From contig CAYYTE010000002.1 of NCBI GenBank assembly GCA_964474685.1, positions 1 to 59,791 of the forward strand: 59,791 bases of DNA, given 5' to 3'. The notes under the pieces were generated by a model that saw nothing but the letters and a program-made list of their open reading frames with translations, did not search any database and was not told the DNA's origin. Both the position numbers and the translations under genes were made by a program. This document shows, in pieces, positions 25,566-34,800 of this stretch (its first letter is position 1; every line of letters begins with the position of its first letter). Source of the stretch: UBA1737 sp964474685. Lineage in GTDB: Bacteria > Bacillota_I > Bacilli_A > ML615J-28 > CAG-313.

Positions 25566-26054
25566 ATGAATAAAGCGACTATCGCGAAAAAGCAAGAAGC
25601 GGTTCAATTAGTATTAAATAAGATTAATGCATCTGAATCCACATTGTTCGTTGATTACCTAGGATTATCTGTAGCCGAAGTTACTGAACTTCGTGTAAAA
25701 CTACATGCTGAAAACTGTGAAATGAAAGTTGCTAAGAACAACATATTACGCCATGCTGCTGAACAAGCAGGATTCACTGGTGTAGAAGATCATCTATCTG
25801 GCCCATGTGCTGTTGTACTTGGACATGATGAAGTTGCTGCTGCAAAAATTACTTATGATTTTATGAAAGATCATGAGAAATTAACAATTAAAGGCGGCGT
25901 TGTAAATGGTGTTACAATGACTGAACAACAATTACAAGCTTTATCTAAGTTACCAAACAAAGAGGGTATGATCTCTATGTTACTAAGTGTATTACAAGGA
26001 CCAATGCGTGGTCTAGCATGTGCTATTAAAGCAGTATCAGAAAAAGAAAATTAA
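25566..26054 (+). CDS. rplJ: 50S ribosomal protein L10
   Basis: 162 residues from the ATG at 25566, chosen because AGGAGGTG (25552-25559) lies 6 bases upstream; the in-frame ATG at 25539 lies inside the leader hairpin. Anchors L7/L12 dimers to the ribosome through its C-terminal helix. The N-terminal rRNA-binding half (SESTLFVDYLGLSVAEVTELRVKLHAENCEMKVAKNNI) is clear. Confidence 0.95.
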   Translation: MNKATIAKKQEAVQLVLNKINASESTLFVDYLGLSVAEVTELRVKLHAENCEMKVAKNNILRHAAEQAGFTGVEDHLSGPCAVVLGHDEVAAAKITYDFMKDHEKLTIKGGVVNGVTMTEQQLQALSKLPNKEGMISMLLSVLQGPMRGLACAIKAVSEKEN

Positions 26055-26071
26055 TTAGGAGGACAAACGAA

Positions 26072-26440
26072 ATGGCAAAGTTAACAAAAGAAGAATTTAT
26101 TGCTTCAATTAAAGAAATGAGCGTATTAGAGCTTAGTGAATTAGTAAAAGCAATTGAAGAAGAATTTGGTGTTACAGCTGCTGCTCCAGTTGCCGCTGCT
26201 GGCGCTGTTGCTGCTGCTGAAGAAGCACCATCTGAAGTATCTGTAATTTTAAAATCTGCAGGAGCTTCAAAATTATCTATCATTAAATTAGTTCGTGAAG
26301 TAACTGGTTTAGGCTTAAAAGAATCTAAAGATTTAGTTGATAAAGCACCAAGCCCAATCAAAGAGAAAATCGAACCAGCTGAAGCTGAAGAATTAAAGAA
26401 AAAATTCGTTGAAGCCGGCGCTGAAATCGAAATTAAATAG
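26072..26440 (+). CDS. rplL: 50S ribosomal protein L7/L12
   Basis: 122 residues. N-terminal dimerisation region (LSVLELSELVKAIEEEFGV), Ala-rich hinge (about residues 32-52) and the C-terminal factor-binding domain (LKSAGASKLSIIKLVREVTGLGLKESKDLVDKAP). Recruits translation GTPases. TAGGAGGA precedes the ATG; it ends the operon and a terminator follows, so rpoBC is transcribed separately here. Confidence 0.97.
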   Translation: MAKLTKEEFIASIKEMSVLELSELVKAIEEEFGVTAAAPVAAAGAVAAAEEAPSEVSVILKSAGASKLSIIKLVREVTGLGLKESKDLVDKAPSPIKEKIEPAEAEELKKKFVEAGAEIEIK

Positions 26441-26446
26441 GTAATT

Positions 26447-26474
26447 AAAGGGTCTTTTAAGACTCTTTTTTTTT
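26447..26474 (+). terminator. Intrinsic terminator after rplL
   Basis: AAAGGGTC (26447-26454) and GACTCTTT (26461-26468, one G-U) followed by more T. Confidence 0.82.
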
Positions 26475-26553
26475 GCAAAAATTGAATAATTGTAAAAAAA
26501 GAAGATGTTGATTTAGTTTTAAATAGGTGATTTCTTTAAAAATCGCCTTATTC

Positions 26554-26582
26554 TTGACAAAAATGGGAGATTTTAGTATAAT
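26554..26582 (+). promoter_or_regulatory. Consensus promoter of the decarboxylase beta-subunit operon
   Basis: TTGACA (26554-26559), 17-base spacer, TATAAT (26577-26582). The transcript should start near 26589, leaving a leader of about 136 bases. Confidence 0.9.
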
Positions 26583-26589
26583 TTTAAAA

Positions 26590-26704
26590 GCATAAGGGTG
26601 GAGTCTGTCATAAAGCATAGTTGTGCTTTATTTATGCAAATGAATATTGTATTTTCTTTAATACTTTATTTTGACGGCCACCATGTTTATCATGGTGTTT
26701 TCTT
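26590..26704 (+). ncRNA. Riboswitch-like leader with alternative terminator
   Basis: P1: GGTGG (26597-26601) with CCACC (26678-26682), a 3-base bulge AGT, then CTGTCA (26605-26610) with TGACGG (26672-26677, one G-U). Inside: P2, TAAAGCA (26611-26617) with TGCTTTA (26624-26630); P3, GTATT (26649-26653) with AATAC (26660-26664); a joining strand TTTATGCAAATG between them. The 3' arm of P1 is shared with a terminator: CACCATG (26679-26685), loop TTTAT, CATGGTG (26691-26697), then TTTTCTT. Forming P1 would block the terminator. This is the layout of a ligand-controlled ON switch. I do not recognise the class; given the Na+ pump gene behind it, a Na+ or metabolite sensor is a guess. Confidence 0.6.
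26679..26704 (+). terminator. Conditional terminator in the leader
   Basis: CACCATG/CATGGTG perfect 7-bp stem, TTTAT loop, TTTTCTT tail, 22 bases before the beta-subunit ATG; competes with P1 of the leader. Confidence 0.7.
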
Positions 26705-26725
26705 ATGTAAAAGAAAGGACAGTAT

Positions 26726-27832
26726 ATGGATTTTTTATTTTTTAATTTTTCTCAGATTACTTGGGGACAAGTAGTTATGTGGATTATAGGTGGGATTTTA
26801 ATTTTTCTTGCAATCTACAAAAAAATGGAACCTACTTTATTATTACCAATGGGGTTTGGAGCGATACTTGTGAATTTGCCTTTTTCAAGTGCAATTACTC
26901 AAGGGACGGAAGTAGGGGCATTATCTTTATTGTTTGATATTGGAATTGCTAATGAACTATTTCCTCTTATTCTATTTATTGGAATTGGAGCCATGATTGA
27001 TTTTGGGCCGCTATTAGCAAATCCAAAATTAATGCTTTTCGGTGCCGCTGCTCAGTTTGGTATATTTATAACGCTTTGTGTGGCTTCTATGTTTTTTCCT
27101 ATTAACGATGCAGCATCTATTGCCATTATAGGGGCAGCAGATGGGCCTACATCCATTGTTGTAGCTATGAAACTCGGATCAAAATATCTTGGAGCGATTA
27201 TGGTTGCAGCATATTCTTATATGGCACTTGTTCCTATGATTCAACCTCCTGTTATAAAACTTTTAACAACAAGAAAAGAACGGTTAATTCGTATGGATAA
27301 TTCGGATAAAGTAATCTCTAAGAAAACAAGGATTTTATTCCCTATTATTGTTACAATTGTTGCCGGATTATTTGCTCCATCATCGGTTTCATTAGTGGGA
27401 TTTTTGATGTTTGGCAACTTGATTCGTGAATGTGGTGTTTTAAATGGACTATCCGAAACTGCTCAGAAGGTTTTAGCAAATTTAGTTACTATCTTCCTAG
27501 GTATTACGATTGCTTCTCAAATGGTTGCTGATAAATTCTTACAATTAGACACTTTAATTATTATCGGTTTAGGTTTAGTTGCATTTATTTTTGATACTGC
27601 TGGTGGAGTTTTATTTGCTAAGTTCTTAAATTTATTCTTAAAGAAAAAGATAAACCCTATGATTGGGGCAGCTGGTATTTCCGCATTCCCTATGTCTGGT
27701 CGTGTGGTTCATCAAATGGGACTCAAAGAAGACCCTGATAACTTCCTTCTAATGCATTCGATTGGTGTAAATGTTTCTGGGCAAATCGCATCCGTTATTG
27801 CGGGTGGATTAATCCTTAACTTCTTTCTATAG
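26726..27832 (+). CDS. Na+-translocating decarboxylase beta subunit (OadB/GcdB/MmdB family)
   Basis: 368 residues, many membrane segments. Membrane channel subunit of biotin-dependent decarboxylases that pump Na+ outward while decarboxylating oxaloacetate, glutaconyl-CoA or methylmalonyl-CoA. Family hallmarks: NELFPLILFIGIGAMIDFGPLLANPK, IIGAADGPTSI with the conserved Asp (D139 here), AYSYMALVPMIQPP, and the C-terminal GISAFPMSGRVVHQMGLKEDPDNFLLMHSIGVNVSGQIASVI. The biotin carrier and carboxyltransferase subunits are not in the window, so the substrate cannot be told. AAGAAAGGA precedes the ATG. A 48-residue membrane protein follows. Confidence 0.93.
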   Translation: MDFLFFNFSQITWGQVVMWIIGGILIFLAIYKKMEPTLLLPMGFGAILVNLPFSSAITQGTEVGALSLLFDIGIANELFPLILFIGIGAMIDFGPLLANPKLMLFGAAAQFGIFITLCVASMFFPINDAASIAIIGAADGPTSIVVAMKLGSKYLGAIMVAAYSYMALVPMIQPPVIKLLTTRKERLIRMDNSDKVISKKTRILFPIIVTIVAGLFAPSSVSLVGFLMFGNLIRECGVLNGLSETAQKVLANLVTIFLGITIASQMVADKFLQLDTLIIIGLGLVAFIFDTAGGVLFAKFLNLFLKKKINPMIGAAGISAFPMSGRVVHQMGLKEDPDNFLLMHSIGVNVSGQIASVIAGGLILNFFL

Positions 27833-27843
27833 GAGGTATAAGC

Positions 27844-27990
27844 ATGTTTTTAATGTTTGAAGCTATGAATTTTATTAAAAATCTTGTTTATATGGGTAAA
27901 GGAATGCTTGCTATTTTTATCGTAATGGGTATTTTTATTATCATAACCTATATTTTTAATGCAATTTTTAAAGAAAAAGTAAATAAATAG
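27844..27990 (+). CDS. Small membrane protein, possible decarboxylase gamma/delta subunit
   Basis: 48 residues, 11 bases after the beta-subunit gene with a strong AGGAGG site 9 bases before the ATG. One strongly hydrophobic helix (GMLAIFIVMGIFIIITYIFNAIF) flanked by Lys residues, ending EKVNK. This resembles the membrane-anchor part of OadG/GcdD-type small subunits, which hold the biotin enzyme to the beta subunit, but it lacks their usual soluble tail. An alternative ATG lies at 27853. Assignment rests on position and topology only. Confidence 0.7.
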   Translation: MFLMFEAMNFIKNLVYMGKGMLAIFIVMGIFIIITYIFNAIFKEKVNK

Positions 27991-27991
27991 G

Positions 27992-28036
27992 AATAAAACT
28001 AGAATGTTTTTAAAACAATCTAGTTTTATTTTTTTG
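27992..28036 (+). terminator. Intrinsic terminator after the small membrane gene
   Basis: AATAAAACTAGA (27992-28003) and TCTAGTTTTATT (28019-28030) form a perfect 12-bp stem, followed by TTTTT. Confidence 0.9.
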
Positions 28037-28093
28037 TATCTTTTGTCAATATTAAAAAGTGTATAAATAATTGGTAAAAAAGATATGTTTTAC

Positions 28094-28122
28094 TTGACAA
28101 AAATTGAAAATTAGTGTAAAAT
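28094..28122 (+). promoter_or_regulatory. Promoter of rpoBC
   Basis: TTGACA (28094-28099), 17-base spacer, TAAAAT (28117-28122). The ~80-base leader holds an ATTGCG (28148-28153) / CGCAAT (28173-28178) hairpin of unknown role. Confidence 0.8.
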
Positions 28123-28208
28123 AAGACAATATGATACAATGAGATAGATTGCGCATTCCCCACATTGAAAAACGCAATTATTTAATTTGTATAAAAGAGG
28201 TGGAAAAT

Positions 28209-31200
28209 TTGAGTTATAAAAACGTACAATATGGACGCAAAACTGTTCGTAGAAACTATGGAAGAGTACAAACTAATGTTGAACTACCAGATTTAATTGA
28301 AATTCAAACAAAGTCATTTGCTTGGCTTCTAAAAGATGGACTTGATGAACTATTCAAAGAAATCTCTCCAATTAAAGATAAAGACCATGGTGATGGTGAA
28401 AAGATTGAATTATCTTTTGGCGAACATGAATTTGATGAACCGAAATATTCTATTCGTGAATCAAAGAATAAAAAAGTAAATTATTCTCGTGCTCTACGTG
28501 TAAACGTAAGTCTAGAAAATAAAGAAACCGGTGAAATCAAAGAAGATAAAATCTTTATGGGTGATTTTCCGATGATGACTCCTTGGGGTACTTTTATAAA
28601 TAATGGTTCTGAACGTGTTATTGTTACCCAAATTGTTCGTTCTGCTGGAGCTTTCTTTAAAAGGGAAGTAGATAAAAAAACAGGACAACAATTATTTTCT
28701 GGTCAGATTATTCCTACTCGTGGTGCTTGGATTGAATTTGAGGCTATTGTTAAAAAGTCTTGGTATGCAAAACTTGATAGAACAAATAAATTACCTTTAT
28801 CTACATTCATTCGTGCACTTGGTGTTCGTACGAATCCCAATATCATCGATTTATTTATTGGCGATGATGACAATTCAGCTCAAAAACGTAATCCTAGATT
28901 ATTAGAATTTTTTAACAACACATTTGCTGAAGATACTACTTATGGTGAAGATGATGCTGTTAAGAAACTATATAGTTACTTAAGACCTGGTGAAAAATCT
29001 ACTGCAGATGCTGCTCGTAAGTTTATATCCGGACGATTATTTGATATGCGTCGTTATGACTTAGCTTCTGTAGGACGTTATAAAATTAATAAAAAATTAG
29101 ATGTAGTAAATCGTGCGATTGGTTATCATTTAGCGTATGATTTGGTTAATAAAGATACAGGTGAACTAATTCTTCCTGCTGGAACCGAGATTTCTTATAC
29201 TACTCCGGATCCTTTAAATGAGTTTGATAATACTGTTGAAAGATTAAAGAATAGTAGAGAACATTTTCGTAAAACTTATAATTATGAATTGATGCTTGAT
29301 GGTGACTCAGTTACACTTGAAACACTTGATGTGATTGTTCGTACGACAGATGGTATTAATAAAGTACGTTTATTAGGAAATGACCAAAGAGAAACTGTAA
29401 ACCATGTTGTGTTATCGGATATTTTCGCAAGTATTTCATATTACATTGGCTTACATGTTGGTGTTGGTTTAACAGATGATATCGACCATTTAGGAAATAG
29501 AAGATTAAGATTAATTGGAGAACAATTACAAAACCAATTTAGAATTGGTTTAATGAAACTAGAGAAAAATATTCGTGATAGAATGTCCACTTCTTTGGAT
29601 GGTAAGAATATTTCTCCTCAAAGTTTAATTAATATTCACCCTCTTGTTGCTTCCATTCGTGAGTTCTTTGGCGGTAGCCAGTTGTCTCAATTTATGGACC
29701 AAATTAATCCTTTATCAGAATTAACTCATAAACGTCGTTTATCTGCTTTAGGTGCTGGTGGTATTAGTAGAGATAGAGCGGGATTTGAAGTTCGTGACGT
29801 TCATCCATCTCATTATGGAAGAATTTGTCCCGTAGAAACTCCCGAAGGACAAAACATTGGTTTAATTAACTCTCTTGCTTCTTATGCAAAAGCTAATGAA
29901 TATGGATTTATTGAAACTCCATATTTAAAAGTAAAGCAAGAAGGTACAAAAACAATTATTACAGATGAACTTGTTTATATGACTGCGGATGAGGAAGAAC
30001 AATATGTAATTGCTCAAGCGAATGTCCAAATGAAAAAGGATCCAACTACAGGTGTTATCACTATTGAAGATGAAAAGACTATTGCTCGTTTTTCCGGTGA
30101 TTTCAAGGAAGTAGCTCGACAAGAGATTAATTATATTGACGTTTCTCCTAAGCAAGTTGTATCTGTTGCAACATCTTCGATTCCATTCTTGGAACATGAT
30201 GATACTACTCGTGCATTGATGGGTGCAAACATGCAACGTCAAGCGGTGCCTCTATTAAAACCAGAAGCTCCATTTGTTGGAACTGGTATTGAATATCGTG
30301 CCGCAACCGATTCTGGTGTTTCAATTCGTTCCGATGTGGATGGAATTGTGGATTATGTTGATGGTTTAAAAGTAATTGTTACAGATAATGAATTTAAGAA
30401 ACATGAATACTTATTAAGTAAGTATCAACGTTCAAATAACTCTACATGTGTAAATCAACGACCAATTGTGAATGCGGGAGACAGTGTTAAAAAAGGTGAT
30501 GTATTAGCCGATGGCCCTTCTATGGATCAAGGTGAATTAGCACTTGGACGTAATGCTGTGGTAGCATTTATGACTTGGCATGGTTATAACTTTGAAGATG
30601 CTGTTATTATGAATGAAAAACTCGTTCAAAATGACGTTTATACTTCTATTCACATTGAAGAATATTCTGTGGAAGTTCGTGATACGAAACTTGGAAAAGA
30701 AAGTATTACTAGAGACTTAGATGGAGCTTCGAAAGAATCTATTGCTAATTTGGATGAAGATGGTATTGTATTCTTAGGAGCAGAAGTTAAAGAAGGAGAT
30801 ACTCTTGTTGGTAAGATTACTCCAAAAGGATTAACGGATCCTACTCCAGAAGAAAGATTAAGTCAAGCTTTATTTAATGAAAATGCAAAAGAATATCGTA
30901 TAACTTCATTAAAACTTCCTCATGGTGGAAATGGTATTGTTCATCGTATTGAGCGTTTTGATCGCAAATCGGGAGCGGAATTACCTCCTGGAGTAAATGA
31001 ACTTGTACGTGTATATATTGTACAAAAACGTAAAATTGGTGTTGGTGATAAGATGAGTGGTCGTCACGGTAACAAAGGTGTAATTTCCAATGTTGTTCCT
31101 GTAGAAGATATGCCTTTTATGACCGATGGTACTCCAGTAGATATTATGTTGAACCCTCAAGGTGTACCTTCTCGTATGAATATCGGACAAGTATTGGAAA

Positions 31201-31847
31201 TGCATTTAGGTATGGCCGCAAAGAAATTGGGTGTTAAAGTTGCTACTCCAGTTTTTGATGGTTTAACAATGGAAGACTTAAAATCAATTATGAATGAAGC
31301 TCGTGATAAAGATATTGAAGAAGCTCGCGAGAATCCTCGTAATGCACAACCAATTATTGATGAAAATGGTAAAACATATTTATTTGATGGACAAACGGGT
31401 CGTCCTTTTGATCATAAAATTTGTGTGGGTGTTATGTATATGATTAAACTAGCCCACATGGTTGATGATAAATTACATGCTCGTAGTGAAGGTCCATATA
31501 CACTTGTTACACAACAACCTATGGGTGGTAAAGCTCAAAATGGTGGTCAACGTTTTGGTGAAATGGAAGTTTGGGCACTAGAAGCATATGGTGCTGCTTA
31601 TACATTGCAAGAAATGATGACAATTAAATCAGATGATATCATTGGTCGAAACAAAGTATATAAAGCAATCGTTGATGGTGAACCTTTACCTACTCCAGGT
31701 GTTCCAGAAGCATTCCGTGCTTTGATTAAGGAATTACAAGGATTAGGATTAAGTGTTAAATTAATTGATGAATCTGATAAAGATGTCGCAAATGAAAGTT
31801 TGGTCGATCAATTTGCTGAAGCACAAGCCAGCAAACGTGGCCTATAA
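28209..31847 (+). CDS. rpoB: RNA polymerase subunit beta
   Basis: 1212 residues from a TTG start (AAGAGGTGG 5 bases upstream; homology begins SYKNVQYGRKTVRRNYGRVQ). Catalytic core subunit. Visible: rifampicin-pocket region FFGGSQLSQFMDQINPLSELTHKRRLSALGAGGISRDRAGFEVRDVHPSHYGRICPVETPEGQNIGLI, the NMQRQAVPLL segment, KLGKESITRDL-type lineage segment, and the C-terminal GGKAQNGGQRFGEMEVWALEAYGA. The rifampicin cluster residues look wild type. Upstream in-frame ATG/CTG-like starts near 28149 lie in the leader hairpin. Usual neighbour rplL is separated by the decarboxylase genes. Confidence 0.95.
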   Translation: MSYKNVQYGRKTVRRNYGRVQTNVELPDLIEIQTKSFAWLLKDGLDELFKEISPIKDKDHGDGEKIELSFGEHEFDEPKYSIRESKNKKVNYSRALRVNVSLENKETGEIKEDKIFMGDFPMMTPWGTFINNGSERVIVTQIVRSAGAFFKREVDKKTGQQLFSGQIIPTRGAWIEFEAIVKKSWYAKLDRTNKLPLSTFIRALGVRTNPNIIDLFIGDDDNSAQKRNPRLLEFFNNTFAEDTTYGEDDAVKKLYSYLRPGEKSTADAARKFISGRLFDMRRYDLASVGRYKINKKLDVVNRAIGYHLAYDLVNKDTGELILPAGTEISYTTPDPLNEFDNTVERLKNSREHFRKTYNYELMLDGDSVTLETLDVIVRTTDGINKVRLLGNDQRETVNHVVLSDIFASISYYIGLHVGVGLTDDIDHLGNRRLRLIGEQLQNQFRIGLMKLEKNIRDRMSTSLDGKNISPQSLINIHPLVASIREFFGGSQLSQFMDQINPLSELTHKRRLSALGAGGISRDRAGFEVRDVHPSHYGRICPVETPEGQNIGLINSLASYAKANEYGFIETPYLKVKQEGTKTIITDELVYMTADEEEQYVIAQANVQMKKDPTTGVITIEDEKTIARFSGDFKEVARQEINYIDVSPKQVVSVATSSIPFLEHDDTTRALMGANMQRQAVPLLKPEAPFVGTGIEYRAATDSGVSIRSDVDGIVDYVDGLKVIVTDNEFKKHEYLLSKYQRSNNSTCVNQRPIVNAGDSVKKGDVLADGPSMDQGELALGRNAVVAFMTWHGYNFEDAVIMNEKLVQNDVYTSIHIEEYSVEVRDTKLGKESITRDLDGASKESIANLDEDGIVFLGAEVKEGDTLVGKITPKGLTDPTPEERLSQALFNENAKEYRITSLKLPHGGNGIVHRIERFDRKSGAELPPGVNELVRVYIVQKRKIGVGDKMSGRHGNKGVISNVVPVEDMPFMTDGTPVDIMLNPQGVPSRMNIGQVLEMHLGMAAKKLGVKVATPVFDGLTMEDLKSIMNEARDKDIEEARENPRNAQPIIDENGKTYLFDGQTGRPFDHKICVGVMYMIKLAHMVDDKLHARSEGPYTLVTQQPMGGKAQNGGQRFGEMEVWALEAYGAAYTLQEMMTIKSDDIIGRNKVYKAIVDGEPLPTPGVPEAFRALIKELQGLGLSVKLIDESDKDVANESLVDQFAEAQASKRGL

Positions 31848-31862
31848 TAAGGGGTGATTTGA

Positions 31863-34800
31863 TTGTCAAAATATAAAAGTTTACAAATTGGCATTGCTTC
31901 TCCAGAAGAGATTATTAGTTGGGCAAACCCAATTCTTAGAGGAAAACAGTTTACTTATAATCCTTTAAAAAAAGATAAAGTAACCTATGTAGATCCTGAA
32001 ACTGGAGAAAATGTTGAATATACATTAAAAGGTGAAGTTAAAAAACAAGAGACTATCAATTACCGGTCATTAAAACCTGAAAAAGATGGGCTATTTTGTG
32101 AAGTAATTTTTGGTCCTACGAAAGACTATCAATGTAATTGTGGTAAAACACGTAAAAGCATTGGTGAACATCGTGTTTGTGATAAATGCGGAGTTGAATT
32201 AACTGAAAGTAAAGTACGTAGGGAAAGAATGGGCTATATTGCTTTAGGTTCCCCCGTTGTTCATACTTGGTATTTAAGAAATACATCTTCTAAAATTGCT
32301 ATTCTTCTTGACTTAAAAGCAAAAGAAGTTGAAGATATTACATATCAATCTTCTTATATTGTTACTGAAGTTAGCGAGGGATTAGATTCTGAAGATATAT
32401 TCCCTGGTAGAATTCTCTCTGAACAAGAACACGCCGCAAACAACCGTCATTATATTGGAAAATATAAAGCGATGTCTGGTGCGGAAGCAATCAAGTATCT
32501 ATTAAAGAATGTTGATTTAAAAACATTAGTTCCTGCTCTTCGTGAAGAGATTAAAACTGCTACAAAACAAAGAAAAGAAAAGATAATTAAAAGACTAGAT
32601 ATTGCGGAAGCATTTTTGAATTCTCCAAATAAACCGGAATGGATGGTTATGGATGTAATTCCTGTAATTCCACCTGATTTAAGACCTATGGTTCAATTAG
32701 ATGGTGGTCGTTTTGCTTCTACAGATTTAAATGATTTATACTTAAGAATTATTGGCCGTAATATTCGTTATCATAATCAATATGTAGTAAAAGCTCCAGA
32801 ATTATTATTAAAGAATGAAAGACGTTTAATTCAAGAAGCTGTTGATGGTTTAATTGATAATTCAAAACGTAAAAACAAAGCTATCTTGGATAGAAATCGT
32901 CCGTTAAAATCCTTATCGGATATCTTAAGAGGTAAACAAGGACGTTTCCGTCAAAACCTATTAGGAAAACGTGTTGACTATTCAGGACGTAGCGTTATTG
33001 CTATTGGACCAGATTTGAAAATGTATCAATGTGGTATTCCAAGGGAAATGGCGTTAATTCTATTTAAACCATTTATTATTGCGGAATTACGTAAGCAAGA
33101 AGCTATAAATCCAGCTCTAGGCAGTGGTGAATTATCTGAAAAAGAAGCTTTAAATCCACAATTAGCCGCATCCAATAGAGAAAAAGCTGGAATTAAAACT
33201 GCTAAGGAATTGATTGATAAGAAATCACCAGAAGCTATGGCTGCGCTTGAAAAGATTATTGTTGAGCACCCAGTGTTATTAAACCGTGCTCCTACCTTGC
33301 ATAGATTATCTATTCAAGCATATGAACCTGTATTAGTAGAAGGAAAAGCAATTCGTTTATATCCATTGGCTACTACTCCGTTTAATGCGGACTTTGATGG
33401 TGACCAAATGCCGGTTCACGTTCCTTTATCTAAAGAAGCGCAAACGGAAGCGAGAATGTTAATGCTTGCTTCTAAGAACATTATTGCACCTAAAGATGGG
33501 AAACCTATTGTTACTCCAACGCAAGATATGATTCTTGGTAATTACTACTTAACAATTGAACGTTCACAACATGAAAGAGTATACTCTTCTATTCAAGATG
33601 TATGGAATGCTGTTTTGAATTGTGAAGTTGAATTTAATGAACCAATTCATGTTTACCAAGGTGAAGAAGAACAAATTTATAGAGACATTCGTTTCTTAAA
33701 AGATGAAGTTGAACAAGGACGTGCTCCAAGTGTTGCTCGTTTTGTTGTTGAAGATCGTGAAGGCCATGCTTTCTCAACAATTTCTGAAGTTGAGCATGCA
33801 TATGAATTTGGAATGATTGATTTCCATACTCGTTTTGTTATTCCCGCAAGAGAATTAGGTCGTAATTTTGTTCAATTACATTTAAATGATAAAGAATATT
33901 TAAAAGAACAAGCAGACACTATTGAATATAGAGAAAAACTTGATTTAAATGAAGAATTAAAAAAGAAATATATTATTACTACTTATGGAAAAATTATATT
34001 TAATCAAATTTTCCCAGATGGCTTTGCCTATGTTAATGAACCGACAATGGATAATTTAGCAAATGGTACTCCAGCTCATTATTTTGTTGATGCGGGAGAA
34101 AATTATGTTGATATTATCAAGAATGCTAAGTTAGTTGCTCCATTTAAGAAAAAGATGTTAAGTATGATTATCACAGAAGTATTTAGACAATCGAAACTTG
34201 CTGAAACATCAAAAACATTGGATAAGATGAAAGATTTAGGCTTCCATTATTCAACGATTGCTGGTGTAACAATTTCGGTATTCGATGTACTTGAATTAAA
34301 GAGCAAGAACAAGATTATTCAAGAAGCTGATGAGAAGGTTAAAAAGTATAATGAGTTATTCCATCGTGGATTAATGTTAAGTTCTGAAAGAAGACGTTAT
34401 GCCATTGATATTTGGGATAAAGCTACCGATGATATTAAGAATCAAATTTCGAAAGTCATGGCTGAAAAAGCAACTGTCAATGATATATTCATGATGGCCG
34501 ATTCCGGAGCGCGTGGTAGTAGCTCAAACTTTACTCAACTTTCAGGTATGCGTGGATTGATGGCGAAGCCAAATGGTGAAAAGATGGATATTCCAGTAAA
34601 GGCATGTTTCCGTGAAGGTATGTCTATGTCTGAATTCTTTATTTCCACTCATGGTTCTCGTAAAGGATCTACTGATACAGCCTTAAAGACTGCACAATCT
34701 GGATATTTAACAAGAAGACTTGTTGACGTAAGTCAAGATGTAACTATAACTATGGATGATTGTGGAACTGACCGTGGAATTGTTGTAAGAACATTATACA

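Noticed and set aside
28130..28208. rpoB leader hairpin as a known riboswitch
   Set aside because: Only one 6-bp stem (ATTGCG/CGCAAT) and no alternative terminator are visible.
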